The translations under genes and the position numbers were made by a program. This document shows, piece after piece, positions 28,991 to 37,745 of a stretch of DNA of 64,000 nucleotides (positions are counted from its first letter, which is position 1; each line of letters opens with the position of its first letter). The stretch is from NCBI GenBank assembly GCA_963776665.1, contig CAVZNQ010000038.1:186001-250000 (forward strand), given 5' to 3'. This stretch comes from Roseiarcus sp963776665. Its GTDB lineage: Bacteria; Pseudomonadota; Alphaproteobacteria; Rhizobiales; Beijerinckiaceae. The notes under the pieces are model-generated. The model made no database searches and had not been told where the DNA came from. It worked only from the letters and a program-made list of their open reading frames with translations.

Positions 28991-30102
28991 GCCGGACTCC
29001 TCACGACCGGCCGGGCGCGCGCAGCCGCCAGGCGCCGCAAAATCAGCCCGAGCGCCGCTAGGCATGCGGCAAGCGGGACTACCCACACGAATGTGGCGGC
29101 GGACGGATTGCCGACCGAGAGCGTCGTCGCCGCGATCCCGAGCATGCGAAGGCCAAAAAACGCGAGGATCGCCGCGGCAATCGCGATGCCGCGCCCCTGC
29201 CGGGTCGTGCGCGCCTCTCCAAGCGCCGCGAAGGCGATGAGGCCCCCGACAAAAGCATAGAGCGGGCTCGCGAGACGGTCGAGCAGCTCGCTGCGGATGT
29301 GGCCGAGCAGCGCGGGGTCCGCGCGGTCGTTCGCGTCCGGCGCCATCAATTGCGCGGTCGAACGCTCGCGCGGCCTCTTGATCGCGCCGACGGCGCGGAT
29401 GAACTGGGATAGGTCGATCGTGTAGTCGTCAAAAGTCACCATCGCCGAATCGCCAGCCGATTGTGGCCGCAACAGAACGCCTTTCGACAGCTGGAGGTAA
29501 CTCACCCCGTCGTGATCGACCGTTTTTCCCGCCTCCGCGATATAGGTCGTGACTTTGGCTGGATCCCGCATGTCCTGCATGAACACGCCGTGCAGGGCGC
29601 CGTCAGGCGTGCGTTCGCGAAAGTGAAAAACGAACCCGTTCTCGAGCTGTGAAAAAGCCCCTGGACGAGCGAAGTTGGCGATGAAGTCGGCGTGAACGAA
29701 GGTCGTCAGATTCTCGATTGCGCCAAAACTCCACGGCAGGATCTGGATATATAGCGCCGCGACAATCGCAAACACCAGTCCCGACAGGAGCGCCATTGGC
29801 CGCAACAGCCGGAGGGGCGAAACGCCCGAGGCCGCCATGACGATGAGCTCGCTGTCGCCATTGAGCTTGTTGAGGGTGTAGAGAATCCCGGCGAAGAGCG
29901 CCACCGGGGCGATGATGGCGACCAGCGAAGGCAGGGCCAGTCCCGTCATCATAAGGAAGATCAGAATAGTCTGACCTTTGCTCGTGATCAGGTCGATCTG
30001 CCGGAGCGCTTGAGTGACCCAGACGACCAGAGTCAAGACCACGAGCCCCGACACGCACGCCGTGATCGCGGTTCTGAACAGATAGCGTTCGATTTGGATC
30101 AT
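28987..30102 (-). CDS. lptF: LPS export ABC transporter permease LptF
   Basis: Second YjgP/YjgQ-family permease of the LptB2FG transporter. 371 residues starting MIQIERYLFRTA, with six predicted membrane helices split by a periplasmic jellyroll domain (about residues 125-265). Conserved segments include VWVTQALRQID, PSLVAIIAPVALFAGILY and ELIVMAASGVSPLRLL. It heads the minus-strand run lptF-lptG-lptD-pdxA-rsmA, in which all genes overlap or are separated by at most 13 bp; its promoter should lie in the divergent gap before pepA. Confidence 0.95.
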   Translation of the reverse strand: MIQIERYLFRTAITACVSGLVVLTLVVWVTQALRQIDLITSKGQTILIFLMMTGLALPSLVAIIAPVALFAGILYTLNKLNGDSELIVMAASGVSPLRLLRPMALLSGLVFAIVAALYIQILPWSFGAIENLTTFVHADFIANFARPGAFSQLENGFVFHFRERTPDGALHGVFMQDMRDPAKVTTYIAEAGKTVDHDGVSYLQLSKGVLLRPQSAGDSAMVTFDDYTIDLSQFIRAVGAIKRPRERSTAQLMAPDANDRADPALLGHIRSELLDRLASPLYAFVGGLIAFAALGEARTTRQGRGIAIAAAILAFFGLRMLGIAATTLSVGNPSAATFVWVVPLAACLAALGLILRRLAAARARPVVRSPA

Positions 30103-30262
30103 TGCCGTCGCATGGTCCCGGGGCGGAACGACCGCCCTCCGCGCGGGCGCGCCCGCCGGCAGCGCCTAACGGGTGCATTCCGTCCTGGCAAGGCGATTTG
30201 CTCCTCTCCCGCGGGGTAAGACCGCGGCCAGACGAAATGTGCCGCTCAATCGCGGCGGCTTA

Positions 30263-30291
30263 TTGACGAGGGCCGCAAACCCCCCGATATG
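30263..30291 (+). promoter_or_regulatory. Possible sigma-70-type promoter for pepA
   Basis: TTGACG and GATATG are separated by 17 bp in the divergent gap between lptF and pepA, about 75 bp before the pepA start. The -35 is close to consensus, the -10 is poor (three of six), so this is tentative. Confidence 0.3.
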
Positions 30292-30366
30292 TCGGCGTCC
30301 GCCGCTGGCTTCGTCCCCTCGGTCGGCCCTCAGTCATGAAATCCGGACCAGGGAAGCGCGTTTGTC

Positions 30367-31867
30367 ATGAGCGGAGTCGTCAAGGTCGCCTTCGGGTCTT
30401 TGTCCGCGCCCAAAGGCAGCGCGCTCGTCGTGTTCGTCGGGACCGAAATGAAGCCCGCCCCGATGGTGACAGCCCAGTTCGGCGATCTCGAGCCGTTGAT
30501 CCGCGCCGCCGCCAAAGCGTCCAACTTTCGCGGCGCACAGCGCACCGCGCTCGACATCCTTGCGCCCTCCGGCCTCGACGCTTCACGACTCCTGGTCGTC
30601 GGCGTGGCTCCCGGAAAAGACAACGCGCCGGTCGACTTCATTACGCTCGGCGGCTTCACTTTCGGCAAAGTGACCGGCGCGAAGCGGGTCGAGGTTGCCT
30701 TTGAGGCCCCCGGCGGAACCTGGGACGGTCCGGCGGCCGCCGACTTCGCCCTCGGCCTTCGGCTGCGCGGCTACCGGTTTGACAAATACAAGACGCGCAA
30801 GAAGGAGGCGGATGGCGACAGCGCCGAAGCGCCCGATTTCATCATAGGCTCGAGTCACGCGACCGCTGCGCGCGCCGCAGCGCAGGACCGCTTCGCCGTC
30901 GCCGAAGGGGTCGAATTGGCCCGCAATCTGGTCAACGAGCCGCCGAACGTTCTCTTTCCGGCCGAGTTCGCCGACCGGGTCAAATCATTGGAGAAGCTCG
31001 GGGTCGAGGTGGAGACGCTCGACGAGAAGGCGATGGGCAAGCTGGGCATGAACGCTCTTCTGGCGGTGGGACGAGGATCGGCGCGCGAGAGCCGACTCGT
31101 CGCCATGCGGTGGAACGGGGCGCGATCGAAACGGACCAAACCGATCGCCGTCGTCGGCAAGGGCGTGTGTTTCGATTCCGGCGGCATTTCCATCAAGCCG
31201 TCGGCTGGCATGGAGGACATGAAAGGCGACATGGGCGGCGCGGCTTGCGTCGTCGGGCTTTTGCACGCGCTCGCCGCGCGCAAGGCGAAAGTCAACGTGG
31301 TCGGCGTCATTGGCCTGGTCGAAAACATGCCCGACGGCGATGCGATCCGGCCGGGCGACATTATCTCCTCGATGTCCGGACAGACGATCGAGATCGTCAA
31401 TACCGACGCCGAGGGACGGCTCGTGCTGGCCGATGCGCTCTGGTACACGCAGGAGAAATATTCTCCGCGGGCGATCATCGATCTTGCCACGCTGACCGGC
31501 GCCGATCATGGTCGCGCTCGGGCATGAGACGGCGGGGCTCTTCGCCAATAACGACGAGCTCGCCCAGCGGCTCGCCGCGGCAGGCGAGGCGTCGGGCGAA
31601 AAGGTCTGGCGCATGCCGCTCGGGGCCGCTTACGACAAACTGATCGATTCGAGATTCGCCGACATGAAGAATGCCGGCGGCCGCAGCGGCGGCTCGATCA
31701 CCGCCGCGCAATTCCTGCAGCGATTCGTCAAGGAGACGCCTTGGGCGCATATTGACGTCGCGGGCACGGCGATGGCGGCGCCGCCTTCGGACATCAATCA
31801 GTCCTGGGGTTCGGGGTGGGGAGTGCGGCTTCTCAATCGTCTTATGACCGACTCGTACGAAGATTAG
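30367..31867 (+). CDS. pepA: Leucyl aminopeptidase PepA (M17), frameshifted
   Basis: Dinuclear-zinc aminopeptidase, in some bacteria also a DNA-binding protein. About 500 residues when joined. The M17 domain shows GKGVCFDSGGISIKP (metal and catalytic Lys/Asp), MKGDMGG and the signature NTDAEGRLVLADAL. Near 31501-31504 one extra base in GGCGCCGATC shifts the frame; without it the protein reads LATLTGAIMVALGHETAG, the normal continuation. Located divergently from lptF as in other alphaproteobacteria. The break is probably an assembly indel. Confidence 0.92.
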
Positions 31868-31914
31868 GCTCTCGTTGACGATTTGATCGGAGAATCGGCG
31901 CGGAGGGCGTCAGG

Positions 31915-32451
31915 ATGCGGTTTCGATCCACGATCATCGCGCTTGTCGCCGCGGCCTCGAGCGCGACGGCCGAGCCCGCATGGGCCATCGCCGGATGTGA
32001 CGCTTTCACCTCCGCCCTGCGCACCGAGGCGAGCGACATGCAGGTCGAGTTCGGACGCGCGATCGTGGTCTCCCGGACGCGCTCCGATTCGAACGTGTTC
32101 GACGTGACGACGCGAGTCGACGTCGACGCGACCCTGAGTTGCCGCGGCGACGAATTCATCCGCTTCGAGGCGCGCATCGGCGAGCCGGCGAATGCCCGCA
32201 CGAGCACGAATTTTGAGCGCTTTCAGACTGCGGCGCTGAAGGCGGCGCTGGGCTGGGACGCGGGCAAGAGCCGCGGCGTCCTGCGCGGCATGAGCGCGGA
32301 CGCGCGGGAATATCTCGCCGCTTCGCGCGAGCGGGGCGACGTCTACGTCGCCGGGAAGACCGAGGAGCACCAGCCTGGCGGCGTCACTCTCGGGCTGATG
32401 GCGACCGCCTCCGATCGCACGTTCGTCATTGTCGGCCCGGCGGGCGAGTGA
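31915..32451 (+). CDS. Secreted protein of unknown function
   Basis: A 178-residue protein with an N-terminal signal peptide (about residues 1-25, cleavage near AWA|IA). The mature domain has two cysteines (in AGCDAF and LSCRGDE) that could form a disulfide. I do not recognise a family. An ATG preceded by GGAGGG is the start. It lies 47 bp after pepA and its stop overlaps the holC GTG, so the three are probably co-transcribed. The mature part reads as a compact alpha/beta domain; no catalytic motif is evident. Confidence 0.75.
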   Translation: MRFRSTIIALVAAASSATAEPAWAIAGCDAFTSALRTEASDMQVEFGRAIVVSRTRSDSNVFDVTTRVDVDATLSCRGDEFIRFEARIGEPANARTSTNFERFQTAALKAALGWDAGKSRGVLRGMSADAREYLAASRERGDVYVAGKTEEHQPGGVTLGLMATASDRTFVIVGPAGE

Positions 32452-32900
32452 GCGAGGTCCGCTTTCACCATCTCGAGCGGCGCCGCGTCGATGAGGCGCT
32501 GCCGCGCATTCTCGAGCAGGCGCTGGAGGAGGGCCGGCGCGTGGTCGTGCGGGCCGCGTCCGAAGAGCTTGTGGCGGCGCTCAACGAGCGATTGTGGACC
32601 TACGACGACGCGAGCTTCCTGCCGCACGGGGCGGCCGGCGACGGCGATCCGGCGAGCCAGCCGATCTTCCTGACCAGCGAGGTCGACAATCCGAACCGTG
32701 CGACGATGCTGGTCAGGCTCGCCGGCGCCGAGCCCGCCCGGGGCGACGAAGCGTTCGATCTCGCCCTTCTGATGTTTGACGGACGCGACGAGGCGTCGCT
32801 CGCCCAAGCCCGGGCCGAATGGCGGCGGCTCAAGGATGAAGGCCGGGCGATCAGCTACTGGCGCGAGAGCGACGAAGGCGGCTGGGAGCGGGCGCGGTAA
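32448..32900 (+). CDS. holC: DNA polymerase III chi subunit HolC
   Basis: Accessory subunit of the replicative polymerase clamp loader that contacts single-strand binding protein. 150 residues with the family features EVRFHHLERRRVDEALPRIL near the start, RVVVRAASEELVAALNERLW, and DDASFLPHG; the C-terminal WRRLKDEGRAISYW is also typical. GTG start overlapping the preceding stop (GTGA). The pepA-holC pairing is conserved in alphaproteobacteria, which supports the call. Its TAA stop directly abuts repeat element copy B. Confidence 0.92.
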   Translation: MSEVRFHHLERRRVDEALPRILEQALEEGRRVVVRAASEELVAALNERLWTYDDASFLPHGAAGDGDPASQPIFLTSEVDNPNRATMLVRLAGAEPARGDEAFDLALLMFDGRDEASLAQARAEWRRLKDEGRAISYWRESDEGGWERAR

Positions 32901-33084
32901 ATATTGACCGCTCCTCCACAGTGCAATTCTCGACCTGCGGGGCGGAAGGATTTCCAAATCGGCGGAAGGAAAACCAAATCCCGGCGGAAGGAAATCCAAG
33001 GCGGGACGGAAGGAAATCCAAATCCGGCGGAAGGAATTCCAAGCCTGTCCCTCGTCAAATCATAGATACTTTTCAATGCCTTAA
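32898..33084 (+). repeat. Composite repeat element, copy B (five 20-22 bp units, head and tail)
   Basis: Begins at the holC stop codon with AATATT...GCTCCT, followed by five units on the core CGGAAGGAAATCC, starting at 32943, 32963, 32985, 33007 and 33028 (periods 20, 22, 22 and 21). An AT-rich tail TTTCAATGCCTTAA lies at 33071-33084, exactly 30 bp after the last core, the same distance as in copy A. The last two units and the joining bases are nearly identical between the copies. Orientation relative to the upstream gene is the same. The following 33085-33286 stretch is comparatively AT-rich and contains no gene I recognise. Confidence 0.8.
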
Positions 33085-33286
33085 GGCCAAAGTCCTTAGA
33101 TGGACGCGACCCTCTCGCTCTCGATTTGGCTATTTAACAATACGTACAAGTTACATAATCATCAGTCGCCGGCCCTCCTGTCCGCCATCCACCCCAGCGT
33201 TCCGGCGACAGCGCCCAACGTAGCACAGACTTCTGATTATCGCAAGGAATTGTCGCTCTTCTCCGGAGACCGCGACAACCGGCGCC

Positions 33287-34150
33287 TCAACCGACCTCCT
33301 GCCGCAGGCTGCTCGCGAGCGGGAATTCGCCGCGACGGTAGGCGGCGAAAAGAGCCGCAAGCTCCGCATCCGACCCGGCGATGAACGGGCCTCTTGCCGC
33401 GAGCCTCATTTCCTGCGGCTCGCCCGCATAGATCAGGACGCGCGCGGGCCCTTCGGCGGCGCGCAGGCGAAGGAGGCTCGGGCCGGCCCCCGCAGGCCGG
33501 TCGAGCCAGCCGACCTGATCCCTGGCGACGGTCTTTTCGGGGTCCCCGGCGCCGACGGCGCCCTCGATGACGATGATGAACCCGTTATACGAAGACGGCA
33601 TGTCCTGCTCGAAGCTCGCGTTCGGCTGAAGCCGAAGGTCGACCAGCGTTACCGGAGCGGCGTTCGCCGTCCTGGCGACGGCGTCGCCGGACTTGCCGCT
33701 GTACACGCGCGCCTCCGCCCCCGGCTCCTTGCGCACCGGCATGTTGCGCCAGCGCAGGCGCTGGACCCGCGGGGCGGATTGGCGCTCGTCTTCGGGCAGG
33801 GCGATCCAGAGCTGGAACAGCCGCATATCGTTCGAGGTGACGGTGTCCTTGCCGTGGACGATCCCGCGCCCCGACGTCATCCACTCGACGTCGCCCGGAT
33901 CGAGCCGGCCCTCGAAGTCCTCGAAACTGCCGCTCAGCATGAAGGTGACGGTCTCGAGGCCTGCGTGCGGATGGGCCTCGCCGAACTCGCCGCCGATGTC
34001 CGTCCGGTCGTCGGCCATCAGGAAGAATGGGTTTGTCCCGGCGAAATCGCCCGGAGGAATCATGAGCCTCGCCTTATGGCGCGGCCCCGCGAATCCCGGT
34101 CCGAGCGGAGACGGGGTGACGATGCGGTCGATGCGGCGGAATACGGTCAT
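33287..34150 (-). CDS. Pirin-family bicupin protein
   Basis: A 287-residue two-cupin protein. Pirins are nuclear cofactors in eukaryotes and, in bacteria, quercetin dioxygenases or metabolic modulators. Three of the usual iron ligands are visible: HPHAGLETV supplies two His, and GRGIVHGKD a third His. The fourth ligand, a Glu two residues after that His in most pirins, is replaced by Lys, so metal binding may be altered. The C-terminal cupin follows. A regulator remnant lies immediately upstream on the same strand. Confidence 0.9.
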   Translation of the reverse strand: MTVFRRIDRIVTPSPLGPGFAGPRHKARLMIPPGDFAGTNPFFLMADDRTDIGGEFGEAHPHAGLETVTFMLSGSFEDFEGRLDPGDVEWMTSGRGIVHGKDTVTSNDMRLFQLWIALPEDERQSAPRVQRLRWRNMPVRKEPGAEARVYSGKSGDAVARTANAAPVTLVDLRLQPNASFEQDMPSSYNGFIIVIEGAVGAGDPEKTVARDQVGWLDRPAGAGPSLLRLRAAEGPARVLIYAGEPQEMRLAARGPFIAGSDAELAALFAAYRRGEFPLASSLRQEVG

Positions 34151-34233
34151 CGGAACTTCCTGTGTTGCGCGCCGGCTCTTTCGCCGGCGAAGCGTTCACG
34201 GACCAAAGCTTTGCCCATGTCCTCAGGGAATCG

Positions 34234-34440
34234 CTACTGAACTCGCCTCGGCTGGCGCGCGAAGGCGCTGCGTCCCAGCCATTGTTGCATAGAACGAGCC
34301 AGAGACGGATCGCCTTCGATCTCCAAATCGCCGCTTTCGGACTCCTTCTTGATTGTCGTCAACCCCATCCAGATCGCCGTGGCGGAAAGCGCCGCGACAG
34401 CGCTTGGTCTTCCGACATCGAAGGTGTTTTGACCTGCGTC
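34234..34440 (-). pseudogene. Remnant of an HxlR-type regulator with C-terminal SCP2-like domain
   Basis: On the minus strand, a short segment reads ATAIWMGLTTIKKE, GDLEIEGDPSLARSMQQWLG and FARQPRRVQ before a stop. This resembles the C-terminal end of winged-helix HxlR regulators that carry a sterol-carrier-like domain, in which a WMG segment is followed by an L-x-GD-x-x-LARxxxxWLG segment. No DNA-binding N-terminus can be found upstream; the frame turns into unrelated Ser/Arg-rich sequence. I therefore read it as a decayed gene. Family assignment is from memory of the C-terminal pattern only. Nothing else is recognised in the 34151-34567 gap apart from the marR promoter. Confidence 0.45.
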
Positions 34441-34533
34441 TTTCGCCGGATCGGACGCGCCGCCGGAACTCCTGCGAGGACATCGCGCCGACGATGGCGT
34501 CGCGGCGCTGACTCCCGAAGGCCAGCTCCGAGC

Positions 34534-34561
34534 TTGACAGGCGCTCGATAGTGTATATACA
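34534..34561 (+). promoter_or_regulatory. Promoter of the MarR-type gene with overlapping operator
   Basis: TTGACA at 34534 and TATACA at 34556 are separated by 16 bp. The -10 lies within the perfect 12-bp palindrome GTGTATATACAC (34551-34562). Transcription should begin about 34567-34568, at the ATG of the regulator itself, which predicts a leaderless mRNA. A regulator bound to the palindrome would block the -10, hence autorepression. Confidence 0.6.
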
Positions 34562-34567
34562 CGTATC

Positions 34568-34957
34568 ATGGATTCGGACGCGATCGACTTCGCAGCTACC
34601 CGTCAGTGCCTCTGCTCGGCGGCGCGCCGCAAGAGCCGCGAGCTCACCCGCTTCTACGAACGATCGATGCGCGGGTCTGGCTTGAGGGGTCCGCAATTCA
34701 CCCTGCTGGCGACGCTGGTCCAGACCGGCCCGATGCCGGCGACGCGGCTCGCCGAATTCCTTGGCCTTGAGCGGACGACGCTCACTCGCAACCTTCGTCC
34801 GCTCCATCGCGACGGCCATGTCACGATCGAGGACGGCGCGGACCGGCGGGTTCGTAAAGTGGCCATTACGGCGAAGGGCGTGGAAGCGGCCGAGCGCGCC
34901 TTTCCCGCCTGGCGAAAGGCGCAGGACGCTGCGCTTGCGAGGCTGTCGGCGGGGTAA
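34568..34957 (+). CDS. MarR-family transcriptional regulator
   Basis: A 129-residue winged-helix protein. The helix-turn-helix is around residues 55-80 (TRLAEFLGLERTTLTRNL), and the wing carries the MarR hallmark DGADRRVRKVAITAKG. An N-terminal pair of cysteines (QCLCSAARR, residues about 14-16) could be redox- or ligand-responsive. No ribosome site precedes the ATG, consistent with leaderless translation from the promoter overlapping the palindrome just upstream. A near-identical palindrome precedes the next gene, which is therefore its probable target. Confidence 0.9.
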   Translation: MDSDAIDFAATRQCLCSAARRKSRELTRFYERSMRGSGLRGPQFTLLATLVQTGPMPATRLAEFLGLERTTLTRNLRPLHRDGHVTIEDGADRRVRKVAITAKGVEAAERAFPAWRKAQDAALARLSAG

Positions 34958-34975
34958 AAAATTTTGGCTCGATAA

Positions 34976-34987
34976 GTGTATATGCAC
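34976..34987. promoter_or_regulatory. Second probable operator of the adjacent MarR regulator
   Basis: GTGTATATGCAC differs at one base from the palindrome GTGTATATACAC overlapping the marR promoter. It lies 20 bp upstream of the membrane-protein ATG, between the marR stop and that gene's AGGAG ribosome site, so binding here would control the downstream gene. Confidence 0.5.
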
Positions 34988-35007
34988 AGAAAACAGGAGC
35001 AGGCGTC

Positions 35008-35739
35008 ATGTTGGAAATTCTCTCTTCTATCGCCTTGACCGTTGCGGCTTCGATCGTCGTCGCCTTTTTGTCCTATGCGCTGGCGCGAACGGGACTCGGG
35101 CGCCTGACGGTCGCCGGCGTTCTCGCCGCCTGGTTCGCGCTGGTGCTTGTGATCGGCGCGGCGGGAACCATCGATCCCGTGAGCGGCGTCGGCGTTCCCG
35201 GGCTCGGCCTGGCCGTGGCTCTGCCGGTGGCCGCGCTTGCCGCCGCCTTCTTCGCTTTTCGCCCGATCCGGAACGCCGCGCTCGCAGTTCCTCTACCGGC
35301 GATGGTCGCGGTCAACGCGATCCGGATCCTGGGGGTGATTTTCCTGATGCTCCAGGCGGAGGGAAAGCTGCCCGCGCCATTCGCGCCGAGCGCCGGCTGG
35401 GGCGACATTTTCGTCGGCGTCACGGCGCTGCCGGTCGCCTGGGCGATGCTGCGGTTCGGCGCGCGCGCCCGGCTGCTCGCGCTCCTCTGGAATACGATCG
35501 GGATCGCGGATCTCATCAACGCGGTCGCGCTTGGCGCCTTATCCGCGCCGGGTCCGCTTCAGGTCTTTGCCGGTCCGCCGTCCAGCGCGCCCATGACCAC
35601 GCTGCCGTGGCTCCTCATTCCGGGATTTCTGGTGCCGGCCCTTATGTTCATTCACGTCGTCGTCTTCTATCGGCTGGCGAAAACCGAGGCCGCGGCCCCG
35701 GCGCGTCCGTGGCTCAGCGGCGGCGCGGTCTCGGTTTGA
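35008..35739 (+). CDS. Multi-spanning membrane protein of unknown function
   Basis: A 243-residue inner-membrane protein with about seven hydrophobic helices and little soluble sequence. I do not recognise its family. An AGGAG site lies eight bases before the ATG. The immediately upstream marR gene and the shared palindrome suggest that this protein acts on, or responds to, the signal sensed by that regulator, for example export of or resistance to a small molecule (inference). No transporter motif is evident. Confidence 0.75.
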   Translation: MLEILSSIALTVAASIVVAFLSYALARTGLGRLTVAGVLAAWFALVLVIGAAGTIDPVSGVGVPGLGLAVALPVAALAAAFFAFRPIRNAALAVPLPAMVAVNAIRILGVIFLMLQAEGKLPAPFAPSAGWGDIFVGVTALPVAWAMLRFGARARLLALLWNTIGIADLINAVALGALSAPGPLQVFAGPPSSAPMTTLPWLLIPGFLVPALMFIHVVVFYRLAKTEAAAPARPWLSGGAVSV

Positions 35740-35834
35740 AGCTCGGCGCTCGCTCCCGCGTCTGGGTCTGACTGGATCGAGAGCGCTTCGGGACGCTTCT
35801 ATGCTAATCTCGCCGGCGGCCGAGGGGCGCGCCC

Positions 35835-37745
35835 ATGAGCGAGACCCGGAAAATTGCGGCGATCCTGGTCGCCGATGTCGTCGGCTATAGCCGGCTCGCG
35901 GGAGCGGACGAGGATCGCACGCTGTCGCGCCTTAGGGGGCTGCGCAGCGACCTGATCGACCCTGCCATCGCCGCGCATCATGGGCGGATCGTCAAACGCA
36001 CAGGCGACGGCATTCTCATCGAGTTCCGCAGCGTCGTCGACGCGGTGCGCTGCGCGATCGAGGTGCAGAACGGCATGGTCGAGCGCAATGCCGGCCTGCC
36101 GCCCGAACGCCGGATCGAGTTTCGCGTCGGCATTCATCTCGGCGACGTCGTTGAGGAGGCCGACGGCGATCTGATGGGCGACGGCGTCAATATCGCGGCG
36201 CGATTGGAAGGACTCGCCGCGCCCGGCGCGATCTGCCTCTCCGAGGACGCCTACCGCCAGGTCAAGGGGCGGCTCGATCTCGCGGTCAGCGACCTTGGCC
36301 CGAAAGAGCTCAAGAACATCGCCGAGCCGATCCGCGTCTATTCGCTCGAAGTCGGTAAGCCCGCGCAGGCGAAGCCTGCGCCGGCCGCGAATCAGGCCGA
36401 TCCGGCCAAGCCGCTGGCCTCCAGGCGGCGTTTGGGTTCCGGCCCGCTCGCCGCCGCCATCGCCGCCCTTGTCCTTCTGGCGGCCGCCGGCGGCTGGTAT
36501 GTCCTCGGCGGACGCACGGTGAAACCGGCCCAGGCGGGGCATCTTTCGATCGTGGTGCTGCCCTTCGCCAATCTCTCTGGCGACCCTGCCCAAGATTATT
36601 TCGCCGACGGCGTCACGGAAAATCTCACCACCGATCTGTCTCGCATCCGCGACAGCTTTGTTATCGCGCGCAATACCGCCTTCACCTTCAAGGGCAAGAA
36701 CCTCGACGCCAAGGAGATCGGCAAGGAACTTGGCGTTCGCTATGTGCTCGAGGGCTCGGTGCAGCGCGACGGAACCCGCGTGCGGGTCAACGCCCAGCTC
36801 ATCGACGCGGAATCAGGCGCGCATCTGTGGGCCGAACGGTTCGAGGAGGACGTGGCCGATCTGTTCAAGCTGCAGGATCAAGTCGTGGCGCGGTTGGCCC
36901 GCAATCTCGACTTGGCTTTGACGAGCGCTGAAGCGGAAAAGGGCGCCCGCTCCAACAATCCGGACGCCATCGATCTGACCATGCAGGGTTGGGCTTTGTT
37001 CTGGCGCGACTTTCCGAAGCCTCCGAATGAAAGGCGCGAGAGCGTCAAACAGTCGCGGGCCTTGTTCAACCGGGCGCTGGCGATCAACCCGAACGACGCC
37101 GACGCCTTGGCCGGCAGCGCTCTGACTTACTACGAGGAAGATTTCAACGGATGGACCGACCCCAAGACCGACCCCAAGCCCGACTACGAAGCCAAAATAC
37201 TGGGCCAGGCCGATCGAGCGATTGCGCTTGACCCCAACAATGCCCGGGCTTACATGCCAAAGGCGTTGTATCTCAGTGATATGTCCGGCCGATACACCGA
37301 AGCCCTTGGCGTCGCCGACGCCGGACTCGCCATCAATCCCAATTTCGTCCTGCTGTTCGGGCCGCGTATCCTCGCCGAAAACGCCCTCGGCCGCTTCGAG
37401 CAGGCCAAGGTCGACGCAGAGCGGGTGATGCGCTTGAGCCCGCGCGACCCCTTGATCGGACTATTTCACGTTTTCGCGGGCGACGCAGAGATCAACCTCG
37501 GCCAGTTCGACGCGGCGATCGACGAATATCATAAGGCGATCGACTCGGGCTTTCGCCCGTTTTACGCCTACGCGGACCTTGCGGCGGCCTATGCTCATGC
37601 AGGCAGGATGGAGGAAGCGAAGACCGCCTTGGCGGAAGCGCGCCGACTCAATCCCAATCTCACGGTCAAATGGATGATCGAACATTCGTCGTTTCTTCCG
37701 GCGGTCTTCGACGGCCTGCGCAAGGCCGGGATGCCGGAGGAGTGA
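35835..37745 (+). CDS. Class III nucleotidyl cyclase-like protein with TolB-like and TPR domains
   Basis: 636 residues. The N-terminal class III adenylate/guanylate cyclase domain (about 8-165) has metal-site residues in ADVVGYS and GDGILIEF, and the substrate loop MGDGVNIAARLEG. A membrane helix (about residues 205-225) follows, then a TolB-like N-terminal domain (VVLPFANLSGDPAQDYFADG) and C-terminal TPR repeats (about 400-620). Such proteins are numerous in Hyphomicrobiales and probably couple envelope or metabolic signals to cAMP; whether this one is active is not certain. The stop overlaps the GTG of a second, decayed copy. Confidence 0.88.
   Translation: MSETRKIAAILVADVVGYSRLAGADEDRTLSRLRGLRSDLIDPAIAAHHGRIVKRTGDGILIEFRSVVDAVRCAIEVQNGMVERNAGLPPERRIEFRVGIHLGDVVEEADGDLMGDGVNIAARLEGLAAPGAICLSEDAYRQVKGRLDLAVSDLGPKELKNIAEPIRVYSLEVGKPAQAKPAPAANQADPAKPLASRRRLGSGPLAAAIAALVLLAAAGGWYVLGGRTVKPAQAGHLSIVVLPFANLSGDPAQDYFADGVTENLTTDLSRIRDSFVIARNTAFTFKGKNLDAKEIGKELGVRYVLEGSVQRDGTRVRVNAQLIDAESGAHLWAERFEEDVADLFKLQDQVVARLARNLDLALTSAEAEKGARSNNPDAIDLTMQGWALFWRDFPKPPNERRESVKQSRALFNRALAINPNDADALAGSALTYYEEDFNGWTDPKTDPKPDYEAKILGQADRAIALDPNNARAYMPKALYLSDMSGRYTEALGVADAGLAINPNFVLLFGPRILAENALGRFEQAKVDAERVMRLSPRDPLIGLFHVFAGDAEINLGQFDAAIDEYHKAIDSGFRPFYAYADLAAAYAHAGRMEEAKTALAEARRLNPNLTVKWMIEHSSFLPAVFDGLRKAGMPEE

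Noticed and set aside
23281..33040. CRISPR array for the 21-bp repeats
   Set aside because: Units are only about 15 bp with short variable joints of 5-8 bp rather than 30-bp spacers, there are no cas genes, and units diverge within a copy.
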